Shown piece after piece: positions 7,356-15,020 of a stretch of DNA of 64,000 nucleotides. The DNA is from Verrucomicrobiota bacterium (GTDB lineage Bacteria; Verrucomicrobiota; Verrucomicrobiia; Opitutales; Opitutaceae). The stretch covers positions 1 through 64,000 of the forward strand of contig JAEYUW010000011.1 in the NCBI GenBank assembly GCA_023432225.1, in the 5' to 3' direction. Made by a program: the position numbers and the translations under genes. The notes below the pieces were generated by a model. It had not been told where the DNA came from. It made no database searches and saw only the letters and a program-made list of their open reading frames with translations. Position 1 is the stretch's first letter, and the number at the start of each line of letters is the position of its first letter.

Positions 7356-8546
7356 ATGTTCAACTGGTTTTCCCAAATCGGCGCGATCGCCCGCTTCGGC
7401 CTGCTGAGCATCCCGCAACGCCGCGGCTCAGTCGCCGCGACCGTTTTCGGTATCGCCGGCGTCGTCGCCGTGCTCGTCGGCGTGCTGTCGATCGGCACCG
7501 GATTCCGACGCGCGATGCAGGCGTCGGGTTCGCCCGACGCGGCCATCGTGCTGCGCAGCGGATCGGACAGCGAGATGGTCAGCGGCTTCGGCCGTCAGGA
7601 AACGCGCCTCATCGCCGACGCCCCCGGCGTCGCCCGCAACGAACGCGGTCCGCTCTCGTCCGCCGAGCTGTTCGTGATCATCAATCTCGCGAAACGTTCC
7701 ACCGGCACCGACGCCAACGTGCCGCTGCGCGGAGTCGAATCGGCCGCGCCGGCCGTGCGCGACGATTTTCGACTCGTCACCGGCCGCATGTTCGAATGGG
7801 GCAAGAACGAGGTCATCGTCGGCGCCGGCGCCGCCAAGGAATTCGCCGGCCTCGAGGTCGGCGGCACGCTGAAGGTCGGCTCGGCCGACTGGCCTGTCGT
7901 CGGCGTGTTCGAGACCAACGGCGGCGTCGCGGAGTCCGAAGTCTGGACCGACGCCAAGGTCCTGCAGGACGCCTACCACCGCGGCGACTCCTTCCAATCC
8001 GTCACCGTGCGCCTCGCATCGGCGGGCGCGTTCCAGGAGTTCAAGGATGCGCTCACGTCCAACCCGCAGCTCAGCGTCAAGGTCCAGCGCCAGTCCGACC
8101 ACTACGCCGAGCAGTCCGAGACGATCACGCGCCTCATCACCACGCTGGGCTACCTCATCGCGTTCCTCATGGCGATCGGTGCTGTCTTCGGCGCGCTCAA
8201 CACCATGTATAGCGCGGTCTCCAGCCGCACCCGCGAGATCGCCACGCTGCGCGCGCTGGGCTTCGGCCGCACTGCGATCATTGTCGCGCTCCTCGCCGAG
8301 TCGCTCGTGCTCGCGCTCGTCGGCGGCGCGATCGGCGGCGGCGCGGCTTACCTCGCCTTTAACAATCTCCACGCCGCGACGATGAACTGGCAGAGCTTCA
8401 GCCAGGTGACATTCGCCTTCGCCGTGACGCCGCAACTGCTCGTGCAAGGCGTGATCTGGGCCACGCTCATCGGCCTCATCGGCGGATTGCTCCCGGCCGT
8501 CCGCGCGGCGCGCCTGCCGATCGCGAACGCGCTGCGCGAGCTGTGA
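7356..8546 (+). CDS. ABC transporter permease, FtsX/MacB type (second of two)
   Basis: 396 residues from ATG 7356. Architecture as for its neighbour: a first membrane segment (VAATVFGIAGVVAVLVGVLS), an extracytoplasmic domain of about 220 residues (with VPLRGVESAAP and DDFRLVTGRMFEWGKNEVIV), then FtsX helices with SSRTREIATLRALGFGRTAI as coupling helix and a final LPAVRAARLPIANALREL tail. Starts 2 nt after the upstream permease stop, so the pair is translationally coupled. Sequence identity between the two permeases is low outside the coupling region, which points to an asymmetric transporter. Confidence 0.88.
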   Translation: MFNWFSQIGAIARFGLLSIPQRRGSVAATVFGIAGVVAVLVGVLSIGTGFRRAMQASGSPDAAIVLRSGSDSEMVSGFGRQETRLIADAPGVARNERGPLSSAELFVIINLAKRSTGTDANVPLRGVESAAPAVRDDFRLVTGRMFEWGKNEVIVGAGAAKEFAGLEVGGTLKVGSADWPVVGVFETNGGVAESEVWTDAKVLQDAYHRGDSFQSVTVRLASAGAFQEFKDALTSNPQLSVKVQRQSDHYAEQSETITRLITTLGYLIAFLMAIGAVFGALNTMYSAVSSRTREIATLRALGFGRTAIIVALLAESLVLALVGGAIGGGAAYLAFNNLHAATMNWQSFSQVTFAFAVTPQLLVQGVIWATLIGLIGGLLPAVRAARLPIANALREL

Positions 8547-8566
8547 ACATTTTGCCGACGACGACA

Positions 8567-8641
8567 TGGTGGAGCGCATTGACCCCAATGCGCTCGGCTC
8601 GTTGCGCGTGGTCAGCGCGTTGAAGTCAACGCGCTCCACCA
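8567..8641. repeat. inverted repeat, GGTGGAGCGC family
   Basis: Arms 8567-8594 and 8614-8641 are imperfect reverse complements (TGGTGGAGCGC at one end, GCGCTCCACCA at the other), each arm a hairpin itself. It lies just after the last permease gene. A short GC hairpin (GGCCCGGCTGAAGCCGGGCC) follows from about 8644 and could terminate the operon. Confidence 0.7.
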
Positions 8642-8667
8642 CCGGCCCGGCTGAAGCCGGGCCTGCT

Positions 8668-9060
8668 TCAGCCGCACTCCTTCGCGATCAACTTCGCGAG
8701 CTCAAAGCGGTGACATTGCGTCGCGTCCTCCGCGCAGTGGCAGAGCAACGTGACGTTCTGCTGCTCCGCCAACTTCGCGATCAGGCGCAGCGTGAACTTC
8801 TGCCCGTGATTCTTGATCGTCGCGTTGTTCGCATCGAACACCGCCGGCGCGAACAGTTCCTCGCGGTAACTTTTTAGAAATTCGCGCCAAGTGATCTTCT
8901 CCGCGAGGACGTCTTTCAGGAGCGCCTCGCTCGGCCCGAGGTTCGCCAGCCACACATCGTAGCGGTCCGCCGGCATCCCGCGCCCGCGAAACCGCGCGAC
9001 GAGCAAACGCAGGCCATCCTCTTTCTCGATCGGCGAGTGCACGGACTTGGTCTTGAGCAT
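8668..9060 (-). CDS. DUF488 family protein
   Basis: 130 residues. The N-terminal half has RLLVARFRGRGMPADRYDVW, followed by WLANLGPSEALLKD, and the C-terminal half has VTLLCHCAEDATQCHRFELA. The LLCxC..D...CHR pattern is the signature of the DUF488 family, small cytoplasmic proteins of unknown biochemical role. The Cys and His residues of the signature are all present. ATG at 9060 is the natural start. Same direction as the TPR gene upstream (stop at 9142); an 82-nt gap holding a perfect palindrome separates them. Confidence 0.85.
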   Translation of the reverse strand: MLKTKSVHSPIEKEDGLRLLVARFRGRGMPADRYDVWLANLGPSEALLKDVLAEKITWREFLKSYREELFAPAVFDANNATIKNHGQKFTLRLIAKLAEQQNVTLLCHCAEDATQCHRFELAKLIAKECG

Positions 9061-9110
9061 GCCTGCACCGTAATCGGCACGCTCGACAACTCAACTTCTC
9101 GTCCTTCGGC

Positions 9111-9133
9111 ATAGTCACGTATTACGTGACTAT
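9111..9133. repeat. perfect 23-nt palindrome (11-1-11) with CGTA.TACG centre
   Basis: The arms ATAGTCACGTA and TACGTGACTAT pair perfectly around a single T. It lies between two minus-strand genes. Structure and centre match the palindrome at 45774-45796 although the outer bases differ. Confidence 0.75.
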
Positions 9134-9141
9134 CGCCGGGC

Positions 9142-11079
9142 TCAGCGCGGCGCCTTCAACCGCTGCCCCTCGTCGCGGTGTCGCAACGCCTCGGTCCGCC
9201 GGCCGGTTTCCCAGAGGCATTGCGCGAGGAGCAGATGCGCGTCGGCATGCTGCGGCTGGCGTCGCACGAGTTCTTCGAGCACGGGAATCGCGTCGGTCGG
9301 GCGACGCCCCGAAGCATAAAGGATCGCCAGCAGCCAGCGGCTGGTGTCGCGCTCGGGATCGAGCGCCAGCGCCTGCCGGAGTTCGGCGATCGCTGCCGGA
9401 ATTTGCTCCTTCGCGAAGAGCGCCACGCCGAAATTATGGTGCGCATCGGCAAAATCCGGCGCGGCCAAGATCGCCGCCCGGAACAGCTCGATCGCTCCCG
9501 GCGTGTCGCGTTCGCCGAGCAGCAGGTTGCCGAGATTATTCGCCGCCTTCGCGTGCGAGGGACGGCGAGCCAGCACGCGACGGTAATGTTCTTTGGCCTC
9601 CGCCGTCGCGCCCGACTCGGCGAGTGCCAGCGCCAGGTTGAACTCGGCCTCCACGTAGCCGTCCTTCAGTTCGGTGGCTCGGCGGAACTGCGCCAACGCG
9701 TCCGCGGCGCGCCCGGACGACCGCATGGCGATGCCGAGATTGTTCGCGACTTCCGCGTGCTGCGGCTTGAGGCGCGCCGCTTCGCGCAAGTGCGTGAGCG
9801 CCTCGTCGGCGCGTCCGCGATCGAGCAGCAGCAGACCGAGGTTGTTGCGGCTCATCCACGAGTCGGGGTTGGTCGCGAGCGTGCGCCGGTAGAACGTCTC
9901 GATGTCACGATAGAGTCCGCTCTGCTTCCACGTGCGCCAGCCGAGCAACGCGATGAGCGCGATGCCGCCGGCGACCGCGAGCACGCGCTGTTCGCGCCGC
10001 AATTTCTCGGACGCCACCGTAGCGGCGCCAACGGCGAGGGCGATCGGGCCGAGCATCGGGAGGTATTGCCAGTGGTCCGCCACGAGCGAAAACTGAAACG
10101 CATAGACGTTGAAGAACCCCATCGTGGGGAACAGCGACCCGAGAAAAAACAGGAGCGCCGCGAGGGGTGTGCGCGACCAGCCACGCACGCGCCACGTCCC
10201 ATAGAGCAACGCGAGCAGCGCGAGCGGGAACAGCCATTGCCACCCCACGGCCGCGCTGACGCTCCAACGCGGGTAGATGAAGATCAACTCGGACGGCCAC
10301 ACGAGCTTGCCGAGATAAAACCAGCTCACGCGTCCCGCGAGCAGCGCGCGTTCGACAAAATTTAACTCAAAGTCCGCTCCGCGCGCGCCGACCACGCGAT
10401 GCTCGACCCACGCGGTAAACAGTCCGACCGCCGCTCCCGCGATCAACCACGGCAGCAGCGGTCGCAGGTCGCGCAGCCACTCGATCCGGCCACGCCGCCA
10501 CCACGCGATGACCAGCAGCGCGGCCGGCAGCGTTGCTGTCACGGATTTGCTCAGCAGCGCCAAAGCGAAAAGCCCGCTCGCCAGTGCGTAGTCCCGCGCG
10601 CGCCGGCTTTCCTCAAAGCGCAAATACGCCAGCGCGGCGCCGAGATAGAACACGAGCGACAGCGTGTTCTTCTGCTCGGAGATCCACGCGACCGACTCCA
10701 CCGCCACTGGGTGCAGGGCAAAAACGAACGCCGCGACCCACGCGCCCGGCACGGCCAAGCGCCGCAGCGTCACCGCCAAGAGGCCGGCGGCCAGCGCGTG
10801 CAGCAGGACGTTGACGACGTGGTAGCCGGTGGCGACGTCGCCGAAGCACCATTGCTGCACCCAGAACCATGAATGCAGCACCGGGTAATACTGCTCGGTG
10901 GCGCCGACGTCGGTCCAGATGCGCCAGAGCCCGGCGAGCGACCGCAGCGCCGGCGCCGTCACGTAGTCGGAATCGTTCCAGATGAACCCCGCCCGCAACG
11001 CCGGACCGTAAGCCGCGATCACGGCCGCGAACAAACCGAGCCAGGCCGCCGCGCCGGATGCCGCGCGCGAACGGTTCAT
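9142..11079 (-). CDS. membrane glycosyltransferase-like protein with C-terminal TPR repeats (TMTC-like)
   Basis: 645 residues from ATG 11079. The first about 390 residues are a polytopic membrane region (about 10 segments) beginning AAWLGLFAAVIAAYGPALRA and carrying FIWNDSDYV in the first loop, the position of the acidic motif in GT-C mannosyltransferases, and HPVAVESVAWISEQKNTLSL as in bacterial relatives of the eukaryotic TMTC/DUF1736 proteins. The last about 230 residues are at least six tetratricopeptide repeats (for example NLGLLLLDRGRADEALTHLR). Likely role: transfer of a sugar from a lipid carrier to an extracytoplasmic protein, with TPRs binding the acceptor; not demonstrated. The start overlaps the stop of mgsA by 4 nt, so the two are co-translated. 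Confidence 0.75.
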   Translation of the reverse strand: MNRSRAASGAAAWLGLFAAVIAAYGPALRAGFIWNDSDYVTAPALRSLAGLWRIWTDVGATEQYYPVLHSWFWVQQWCFGDVATGYHVVNVLLHALAAGLLAVTLRRLAVPGAWVAAFVFALHPVAVESVAWISEQKNTLSLVFYLGAALAYLRFEESRRARDYALASGLFALALLSKSVTATLPAALLVIAWWRRGRIEWLRDLRPLLPWLIAGAAVGLFTAWVEHRVVGARGADFELNFVERALLAGRVSWFYLGKLVWPSELIFIYPRWSVSAAVGWQWLFPLALLALLYGTWRVRGWSRTPLAALLFFLGSLFPTMGFFNVYAFQFSLVADHWQYLPMLGPIALAVGAATVASEKLRREQRVLAVAGGIALIALLGWRTWKQSGLYRDIETFYRRTLATNPDSWMSRNNLGLLLLDRGRADEALTHLREAARLKPQHAEVANNLGIAMRSSGRAADALAQFRRATELKDGYVEAEFNLALALAESGATAEAKEHYRRVLARRPSHAKAANNLGNLLLGERDTPGAIELFRAAILAAPDFADAHHNFGVALFAKEQIPAAIAELRQALALDPERDTSRWLLAILYASGRRPTDAIPVLEELVRRQPQHADAHLLLAQCLWETGRRTEALRHRDEGQRLKAPR

Positions 11080-11555
11080 CCCACGCGAGGCTTTTCTTCG
11101 GCCACACGCGAGCGGCGATACGCCTCGTAGTCGGGCACGCGGCGCTCGTAGCTGGTGTGCATCAGCGGCGACGAGATGAGGAAATCCGCCGTCGCCCGAT
11201 CGCAAGCCGTCGGCACATTCCACACCGAGGCCATGCGCAGCAGCGCCTTCACATCGGGGTCGTGCGGCTGCGCTTCGAGCGGATCCCAGAAGAAGATCAG
11301 AAAATCGATCTTCCCCTCGACGATCATCGCTCCCACCTGCTGGTCGCCGCCGAGCGGGCCGCTGTAGAGCTTGTTCACGGTCAAGCCGGTCGCCGGTTCG
11401 AGGAGCGCGCCGGTCGTGCCGGTGGCCCAAAGCTCGTGGCCGACGAGCGTGCCGCGATTGAATTTCGCCCATTCGAGCAGGTTCGTCTTTTGCGCGTCGT
11501 GTGCGACCAGCGCGATGTGCTTCCGCGCCGGCATCGTGACCGTCTTGTAGATCAT
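11076..11555 (-). CDS. mgsA: methylglyoxal synthase
   Basis: 159 residues. MgsA converts dihydroxyacetone phosphate to methylglyoxal and phosphate, a bypass of lower glycolysis that relieves sugar-phosphate stress. Diagnostic strings are visible: ALVAHDAQKTNLLEWA near the N-terminus, ATGTTG (phosphate binding), SGPLGGDQQVGAMI, and FFWDPLEAQPHDPDVKALLR with the catalytic Asp residues and conserved His. ATG at 11555 gives a slightly longer leader than usual (MIYKTVTMPARKH); an inner ATG at the eighth codon is an alternative. It overlaps the downstream TPR gene by 4 nt and is divergent from the tetR gene. Confidence 0.93.
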   Translation of the reverse strand: MIYKTVTMPARKHIALVAHDAQKTNLLEWAKFNRGTLVGHELWATGTTGALLEPATGLTVNKLYSGPLGGDQQVGAMIVEGKIDFLIFFWDPLEAQPHDPDVKALLRMASVWNVPTACDRATADFLISSPLMHTSYERRVPDYEAYRRSRVAEEKPRVG

Positions 11556-11674
11556 CGGGGGCGAGCCTGTCGGCCCGGCGCCTCATCGCAAGCCCGCGCA
11601 TCCCGCCCTCCGCGTCAAGGCCGGCCACGCCAGCCGATTTCAGTCGCGATGCAGAATCACGGCTTGACGTTTCT

Positions 11675-11688
11675 GGAATGTTCGTTCT
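11675..11688. promoter_or_regulatory. 14-bp operator-like palindrome upstream of tetR
   Basis: GGAATGTTCGTTCT, a near-palindrome fitting RGAAYGNTCRTTCT. It lies 10 nt before the tetR ATG, immediately downstream of a TTGACG (11664-11669) that could be a -35 box, so it would sit in the core promoter. A second copy precedes the SDR gene. Inferred binding site for the TetR protein. Confidence 0.6.
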
Positions 11689-11698
11689 TTTAACCGCC

Positions 11699-12277
11699 AT
11701 GCCCCGCGCCAAAGAGTTCGATGAAGCCGAAGTGCTCGACCAGGCACTGGAGCTCTTCCGCGCGCGCGGCTTCAAGCACACGTCGTTCAACGACCTTGTC
11801 GAGGAACTCGGCGTCAGCCGCCAGAGCCTCTACGACACCTACGGCGACAAGGCCGCGCTCTACCACACGGCATTGCGGCGCTATCTCGCGCGCGGCGTCG
11901 ACAGCATGCGCCGCAAACTCGCAGACGATCGGCCCGTGCGCCAAGTGCTGGCCGAGCTCTTCGACGCGATGATCGAAGGCCAGTGCTCGAAGGGCTCGCC
12001 CGGCTGCTTGATGGTCAATTCCATGGTCGAGCTGTCCCCGCACGATCCCGACGCCCGCGCCCTCGCCCAGGAACATGCGCGGACACTCGAGGGACTTTTC
12101 ACTTCGTGCCTCAGCGCGGCACAGCGCCGCGGCGAGATCGGCAAGAGCAAGGATCCCGTCGCACTCGCCCGCTTCTTCTACCACACGCTGCTCGGCCTCG
12201 CGGTCTCCTCCCGCGCGCTCGGTGACCAGGAGAGCATGCGGCAAACCGTCCGCCTGGCTTTGCAGGCGCTCGATTGA
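11699..12277 (+). CDS. TetR/AcrR family transcriptional regulator
   Basis: 192 residues from ATG 11699; a GTT/TTG start further upstream would run through the operator. The N-terminal helix-turn-helix reads FNDLVEELGVSRQSLYDTYG, followed by the usual KAALYHTALRRYL helix. The C-terminal ligand domain contains QCSKGSPGCLMVN, a Cys pair seven residues apart preceding a Gly-Cys-Leu turn, in the position of the reactive Cys pair of NemR-like TetR proteins. It probably represses itself and the SDR gene through the two matching palindromes at 11675 and 12296. The neighbouring mgsA makes methylglyoxal, an electrophile that NemR-type regulators are known to sense; the link here is inferred. Confidence 0.88.
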   Translation: MPRAKEFDEAEVLDQALELFRARGFKHTSFNDLVEELGVSRQSLYDTYGDKAALYHTALRRYLARGVDSMRRKLADDRPVRQVLAELFDAMIEGQCSKGSPGCLMVNSMVELSPHDPDARALAQEHARTLEGLFTSCLSAAQRRGEIGKSKDPVALARFFYHTLLGLAVSSRALGDQESMRQTVRLALQALD

Positions 12278-12295
12278 TTTTCTTTTGGTTATTCT

Positions 12296-12309
12296 AGAAC
12301 GCTCATTCT
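12296..12309. promoter_or_regulatory. 14-bp operator-like palindrome upstream of SDR gene
   Basis: AGAACGCTCATTCT, with arms AGAAYG/CRTTCT as in the copy at 11675-11688. It lies 15 nt before the SDR start and 18 nt after the tetR stop. A pair of sites flanking tetR is the usual layout for a local TetR regulon. Confidence 0.6.
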
Positions 12310-12324
12310 TTATCCACGCACCTC

Positions 12325-13068
12325 ATGAAAGATAAAATGGTCCTCGTCACCGGCGGCACCACTGGCATCGGCCTCGCCACCGCTCAACTCCTCGCCGCCG
12401 ACGGCGCGCGAGTCATCGTCACGGGCCGCAATCCCGAGACTCTTGCTGCGGCCAAGGCCCAGCTTCCCGCCAGCGCGCTGATCGTGAAATCAGACTCGGG
12501 CAGCCTCGCCGAGTCCCAGGCGCTCGGCGCCGAGTTGCGACAGCACGGCGTCACGCGTCTCGACGGCGCCTTCCTCAACGCCGGCATCGGCAAGTTCGGC
12601 CCGATCGACGCGGCGACGCCGCAGGATTTTGAGCAGCAGTTCAACATCAACGTCCGCGGGCCGTATTTTCAGATCCAGTCCTTGCTCCCGTTGCTCGCCA
12701 ACCCGAGTGCGATCGTGATCAACGCGTCCGTCGTTGCCGGCGTGAACTTCGAGCACGCGAGCATCTACTCGGCCACGAAGGCCGCGGTGGTCTCGCTCGG
12801 CAAGACCCTCGGCGCCGAGCTCGCATCGCGCGGCATCCGTGTGAACACGCTGAGCCCCGGTCCGGTGGAAACGCCGATCTTCGGCAAGCTTGGCCTCCCA
12901 CCCGAAGCGGCGAAGGGGCTGATCGACTCACTCGGCCAAGGCACGCTGCTCAAGCGCGCCGGCCGCCCCGAGGAGATCGCGAAGCTCGCCCGCTTCCTCC
13001 TCTCCGAAGATTCCAGTTTCATCCTCGGCGAAGATATCGTGGTCGATGGCGGCGTCCGCCATGCCTGA
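12325..13068 (+). CDS. SDR-family NAD(P)-dependent oxidoreductase
   Basis: 247 residues. Rossmann motif TGGTTGIG (residues 9-16), an NAG motif (LNAGIG), the catalytic Ser region (INASVVAGVNFEHAS), the YxxxK motif YSATKAA, and the PG...T segment LSPGPVETPIF after the active site define a classical short-chain dehydrogenase/reductase. ITGR near residue 34 (VTGRN) favours NADPH. The protein is cytoplasmic; substrate unknown, perhaps a reactive carbonyl given the TetR partner. It follows tetR by 47 nt and has its own operator-like palindrome. Confidence 0.93.
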   Translation: MKDKMVLVTGGTTGIGLATAQLLAADGARVIVTGRNPETLAAAKAQLPASALIVKSDSGSLAESQALGAELRQHGVTRLDGAFLNAGIGKFGPIDAATPQDFEQQFNINVRGPYFQIQSLLPLLANPSAIVINASVVAGVNFEHASIYSATKAAVVSLGKTLGAELASRGIRVNTLSPGPVETPIFGKLGLPPEAAKGLIDSLGQGTLLKRAGRPEEIAKLARFLLSEDSSFILGEDIVVDGGVRHA

Positions 13069-13090
13069 TCACCCGTAACTCTCCACGCCC

Positions 13091-13165
13091 ATGATCGCCG
13101 GAGTCATCGTCCTCGCCGCCCTCACAATCCTCGTCGCGCTCGAGTCCACGACGAGCGCCGAGTAA
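13091..13165 (+). CDS. possible 24-residue membrane peptide
   Basis: A short frame (MIAGVIVLAALTILVALEST then TSAE) starts 22 nt after the SDR stop and encodes one predicted membrane helix with a polar tail. Length and composition fit a small single-pass peptide, but there is no clear ribosome binding site and no homology evidence. It could equally be chance. Confidence 0.3.
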   Translation: MIAGVIVLAALTILVALESTTSAE

Positions 13166-13258
13166 CGCGTTCCTTTGCCGCGACCGTGGTCCCGGCTACG
13201 GTCGCCGCCTGCCCCGCGCCCAGAAAATCCGCTCGGTTTCCGACGCCGTGGGTTGAAG

Positions 13259-14104
13259 CTAGCTCACTGCCGACTTGAGCTGCTCGAATTTCTTTTGTGC
13301 GCGCTCGCACGCGACATGGAAATCGCGGTCCGTGATGCCGGCCTTGGTGAAATTCTCCAAGGTAATCTGCCAGTAGCCTTCCTCCCCGGGCAGTCCGCCG
13401 AATCGATCCGAGGCCGCCGTCGCAGCCAGCCGCAACAGGTGGATGATCGGGTTGTGTTTGCCGGCCGGCTCGTAGTGATGCCGGATCGCCAGCACGGTCT
13501 CGTGCGGCAAGCGCCAGTGCAGCAGGATGCGCTCGGCCGCCTCGACATTCGAAAGTCCCCAATGCCGCTTTTCCCAGGTGACGAGTCCCGTTTCTCCGCT
13601 GTCGCGAAACGGCGGAATGTCGGCCTGCTTCGCCGCGATGCGTTCGAGCGCCATCATGCCGATCGTGCGCAGCAACCCGACGGTGTAGCAGCTGCGCGGC
13701 CGCTCGCCGGCGGGTTTGGCCAGTTCCTCCATCAGCACGGCCACGAACAACGTGTTTTGCCGGAGGTGGGTCGCGTTGAACGGATAGAGCCGCAAGCGCT
13801 GTTCCGCGAGTTGCGCCGCCGCCACGACGCCGACCAGACGGTGAACTTCCGCAAAGCCGACAAAAGCGATGGCCCGCTCCAAGGAGCCAATCGGCTCGCC
13901 CGGCGAGTAGGCGACGCTGTTCGCCATGCGGATGATCTGCGCCACGAGAGGCGGATCGCGTCGGAGCAGACCGACCACATCCGTGGCGTCGGAATTCGGA
14001 TCGTGCATCAGCTGCCCGAGCTCCACGAGCAGGCGCGGCGCCGTTGGCAGCCGCGCGGCCACGGCCTGAAGATCCTGCTCCGAAACGATCATACTGGTCA
14101 TCAT
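13259..14104 (-). CDS. HDOD domain protein
   Basis: 281 residues. The HDOD fold covers about residues 10-210: a start typical of the family (VAARLPTAPRLLVELGQLMH), a DVVGLLRRDPPLVAQIIRMA helix with the family's NSVAYSPG turn, and SLERAIAFVGFAEVHRLVGV. HDOD proteins are HD-like but usually lack the metal-binding HD pair and act in signalling. Here an RHHYEP string is present near residue 220 but not the canonical HD dyad. No partner signalling domain (GGDEF, REC) is fused. The gene stands alone, convergent with the SDR region and 81 nt upstream of the cupin gene stop. Confidence 0.85.
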   Translation of the reverse strand: MMTSMIVSEQDLQAVAARLPTAPRLLVELGQLMHDPNSDATDVVGLLRRDPPLVAQIIRMANSVAYSPGEPIGSLERAIAFVGFAEVHRLVGVVAAAQLAEQRLRLYPFNATHLRQNTLFVAVLMEELAKPAGERPRSCYTVGLLRTIGMMALERIAAKQADIPPFRDSGETGLVTWEKRHWGLSNVEAAERILLHWRLPHETVLAIRHHYEPAGKHNPIIHLLRLAATAASDRFGGLPGEEGYWQITLENFTKAGITDRDFHVACERAQKKFEQLKSAVS

Positions 14105-14185
14105 CGGCGTGCATCGGACGTTTCCCCGCGCGGCTTGAGGAAAAAGCGCCCAACCCGTCCGACAGCAGCCCGCCGCGACGGCCTA

Positions 14186-15019
14186 TTAGCGATTCGTGCC
14201 CAAATCCGGAGTCGAGGGCGTCCTGAAGCGCACGATGTAGTAGGTGACAGGGACGTCTCCCACTTGCCGCCAGCGGAACACCTGCCCCGAAGCCACGAAA
14301 AACAAGTCTCCTGCACGCAGTCGAACGGCCTCACTATCCGCGACCGCTTCCATTTCGCCATCCTTCACGATGACAAATTGCTCCTCCGCCAGCCGGCCGC
14401 CGTGTCCGGGCGCGCCCGGTTGCAACGTGAGGGCTTGCATCGCGAACTTCGGCATCGTGCGCGTGGGCGCACTCACGAAGTCGCGGGTTTCGACCCGCGG
14501 CGCGGAGCTCACCGGCAGAGTGGTCCACTGCCAGAGGGAGGACGCGATCGCGGGCTGCTGCGCCGGCGGAATCTTCACGCCTTCCGGCGTATAAAAATTC
14601 AACACGAGGTAAGAGGCGCGTTGCGTCCCGACGTTGGTGACGCCGTGGAGATCGTTCGAGACCACGAAAAACGCCGAGCCGGCGCCGATGCGCGTCCGCG
14701 TGTCCTCGATCAAGACTTCCAGCTCTCCCTCGAGCAGGATCATCATCTCTTCGCGCTCGTGACGGTGTGCCTCGTGCGGCTTGGCGCCCGGCTGCAGCGT
14801 GGTGCGATGCACCTCGAAGCGTGAAAGCGTCGCGGTCGGCTGGTCGCAATAATCCGCGCGCGAACTCGTCGCCTTCACCTGCTCGCGCGTTTCCGCCACA
14901 TGCACGACGAACGAGCCGCCCGGCAGCATGCGCACCGGGAAAAACGGCGCCGCCGCGGCGAGCTGGGCCGCCACGAAACCGACACCGAGCACGAAGAGGG
15001 ATTTAAGACGGCGATGCAT
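14186..15019 (-). CDS. exported bicupin protein
   Basis: 277 residues. An N-terminal signal peptide (FVLGVGFVAAQLAAAAPFFP) is followed by two cupin domains: residues about 45-145 (HEAHRHEREEMMILLEGELE, with His/His/Glu metal ligands) and about 190-265 (HGGRLAEEQFVIVKDGEME). The first domain has the full metal-binding set; the second keeps only part of it, so it may be structural. Start ATG 15019 lies 1 nt after the glycerate kinase stop, so the two genes are likely co-transcribed. An oxidoreductase, isomerase or sugar-acid function is possible but not shown. Confidence 0.78.
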   Translation of the reverse strand: MHRRLKSLFVLGVGFVAAQLAAAAPFFPVRMLPGGSFVVHVAETREQVKATSSRADYCDQPTATLSRFEVHRTTLQPGAKPHEAHRHEREEMMILLEGELEVLIEDTRTRIGAGSAFFVVSNDLHGVTNVGTQRASYLVLNFYTPEGVKIPPAQQPAIASSLWQWTTLPVSSAPRVETRDFVSAPTRTMPKFAMQALTLQPGAPGHGGRLAEEQFVIVKDGEMEAVADSEAVRLRAGDLFFVASGQVFRWRQVGDVPVTYYIVRFRTPSTPDLGTNR

Positions 15020-15020
15020 T

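Noticed and set aside
9178..10365. Plus-strand open frame opposite the TPR region
   Set aside because: Repetitive Arg/Glu antisense of the TPR coding sequence. The minus-strand TPR reading is clearly the real one.
13122..14824. Long plus-strand open frame opposite HDOD and cupin genes
   Set aside because: It spans two recognised minus-strand genes and their gap, with low-complexity Arg/His-rich translation.
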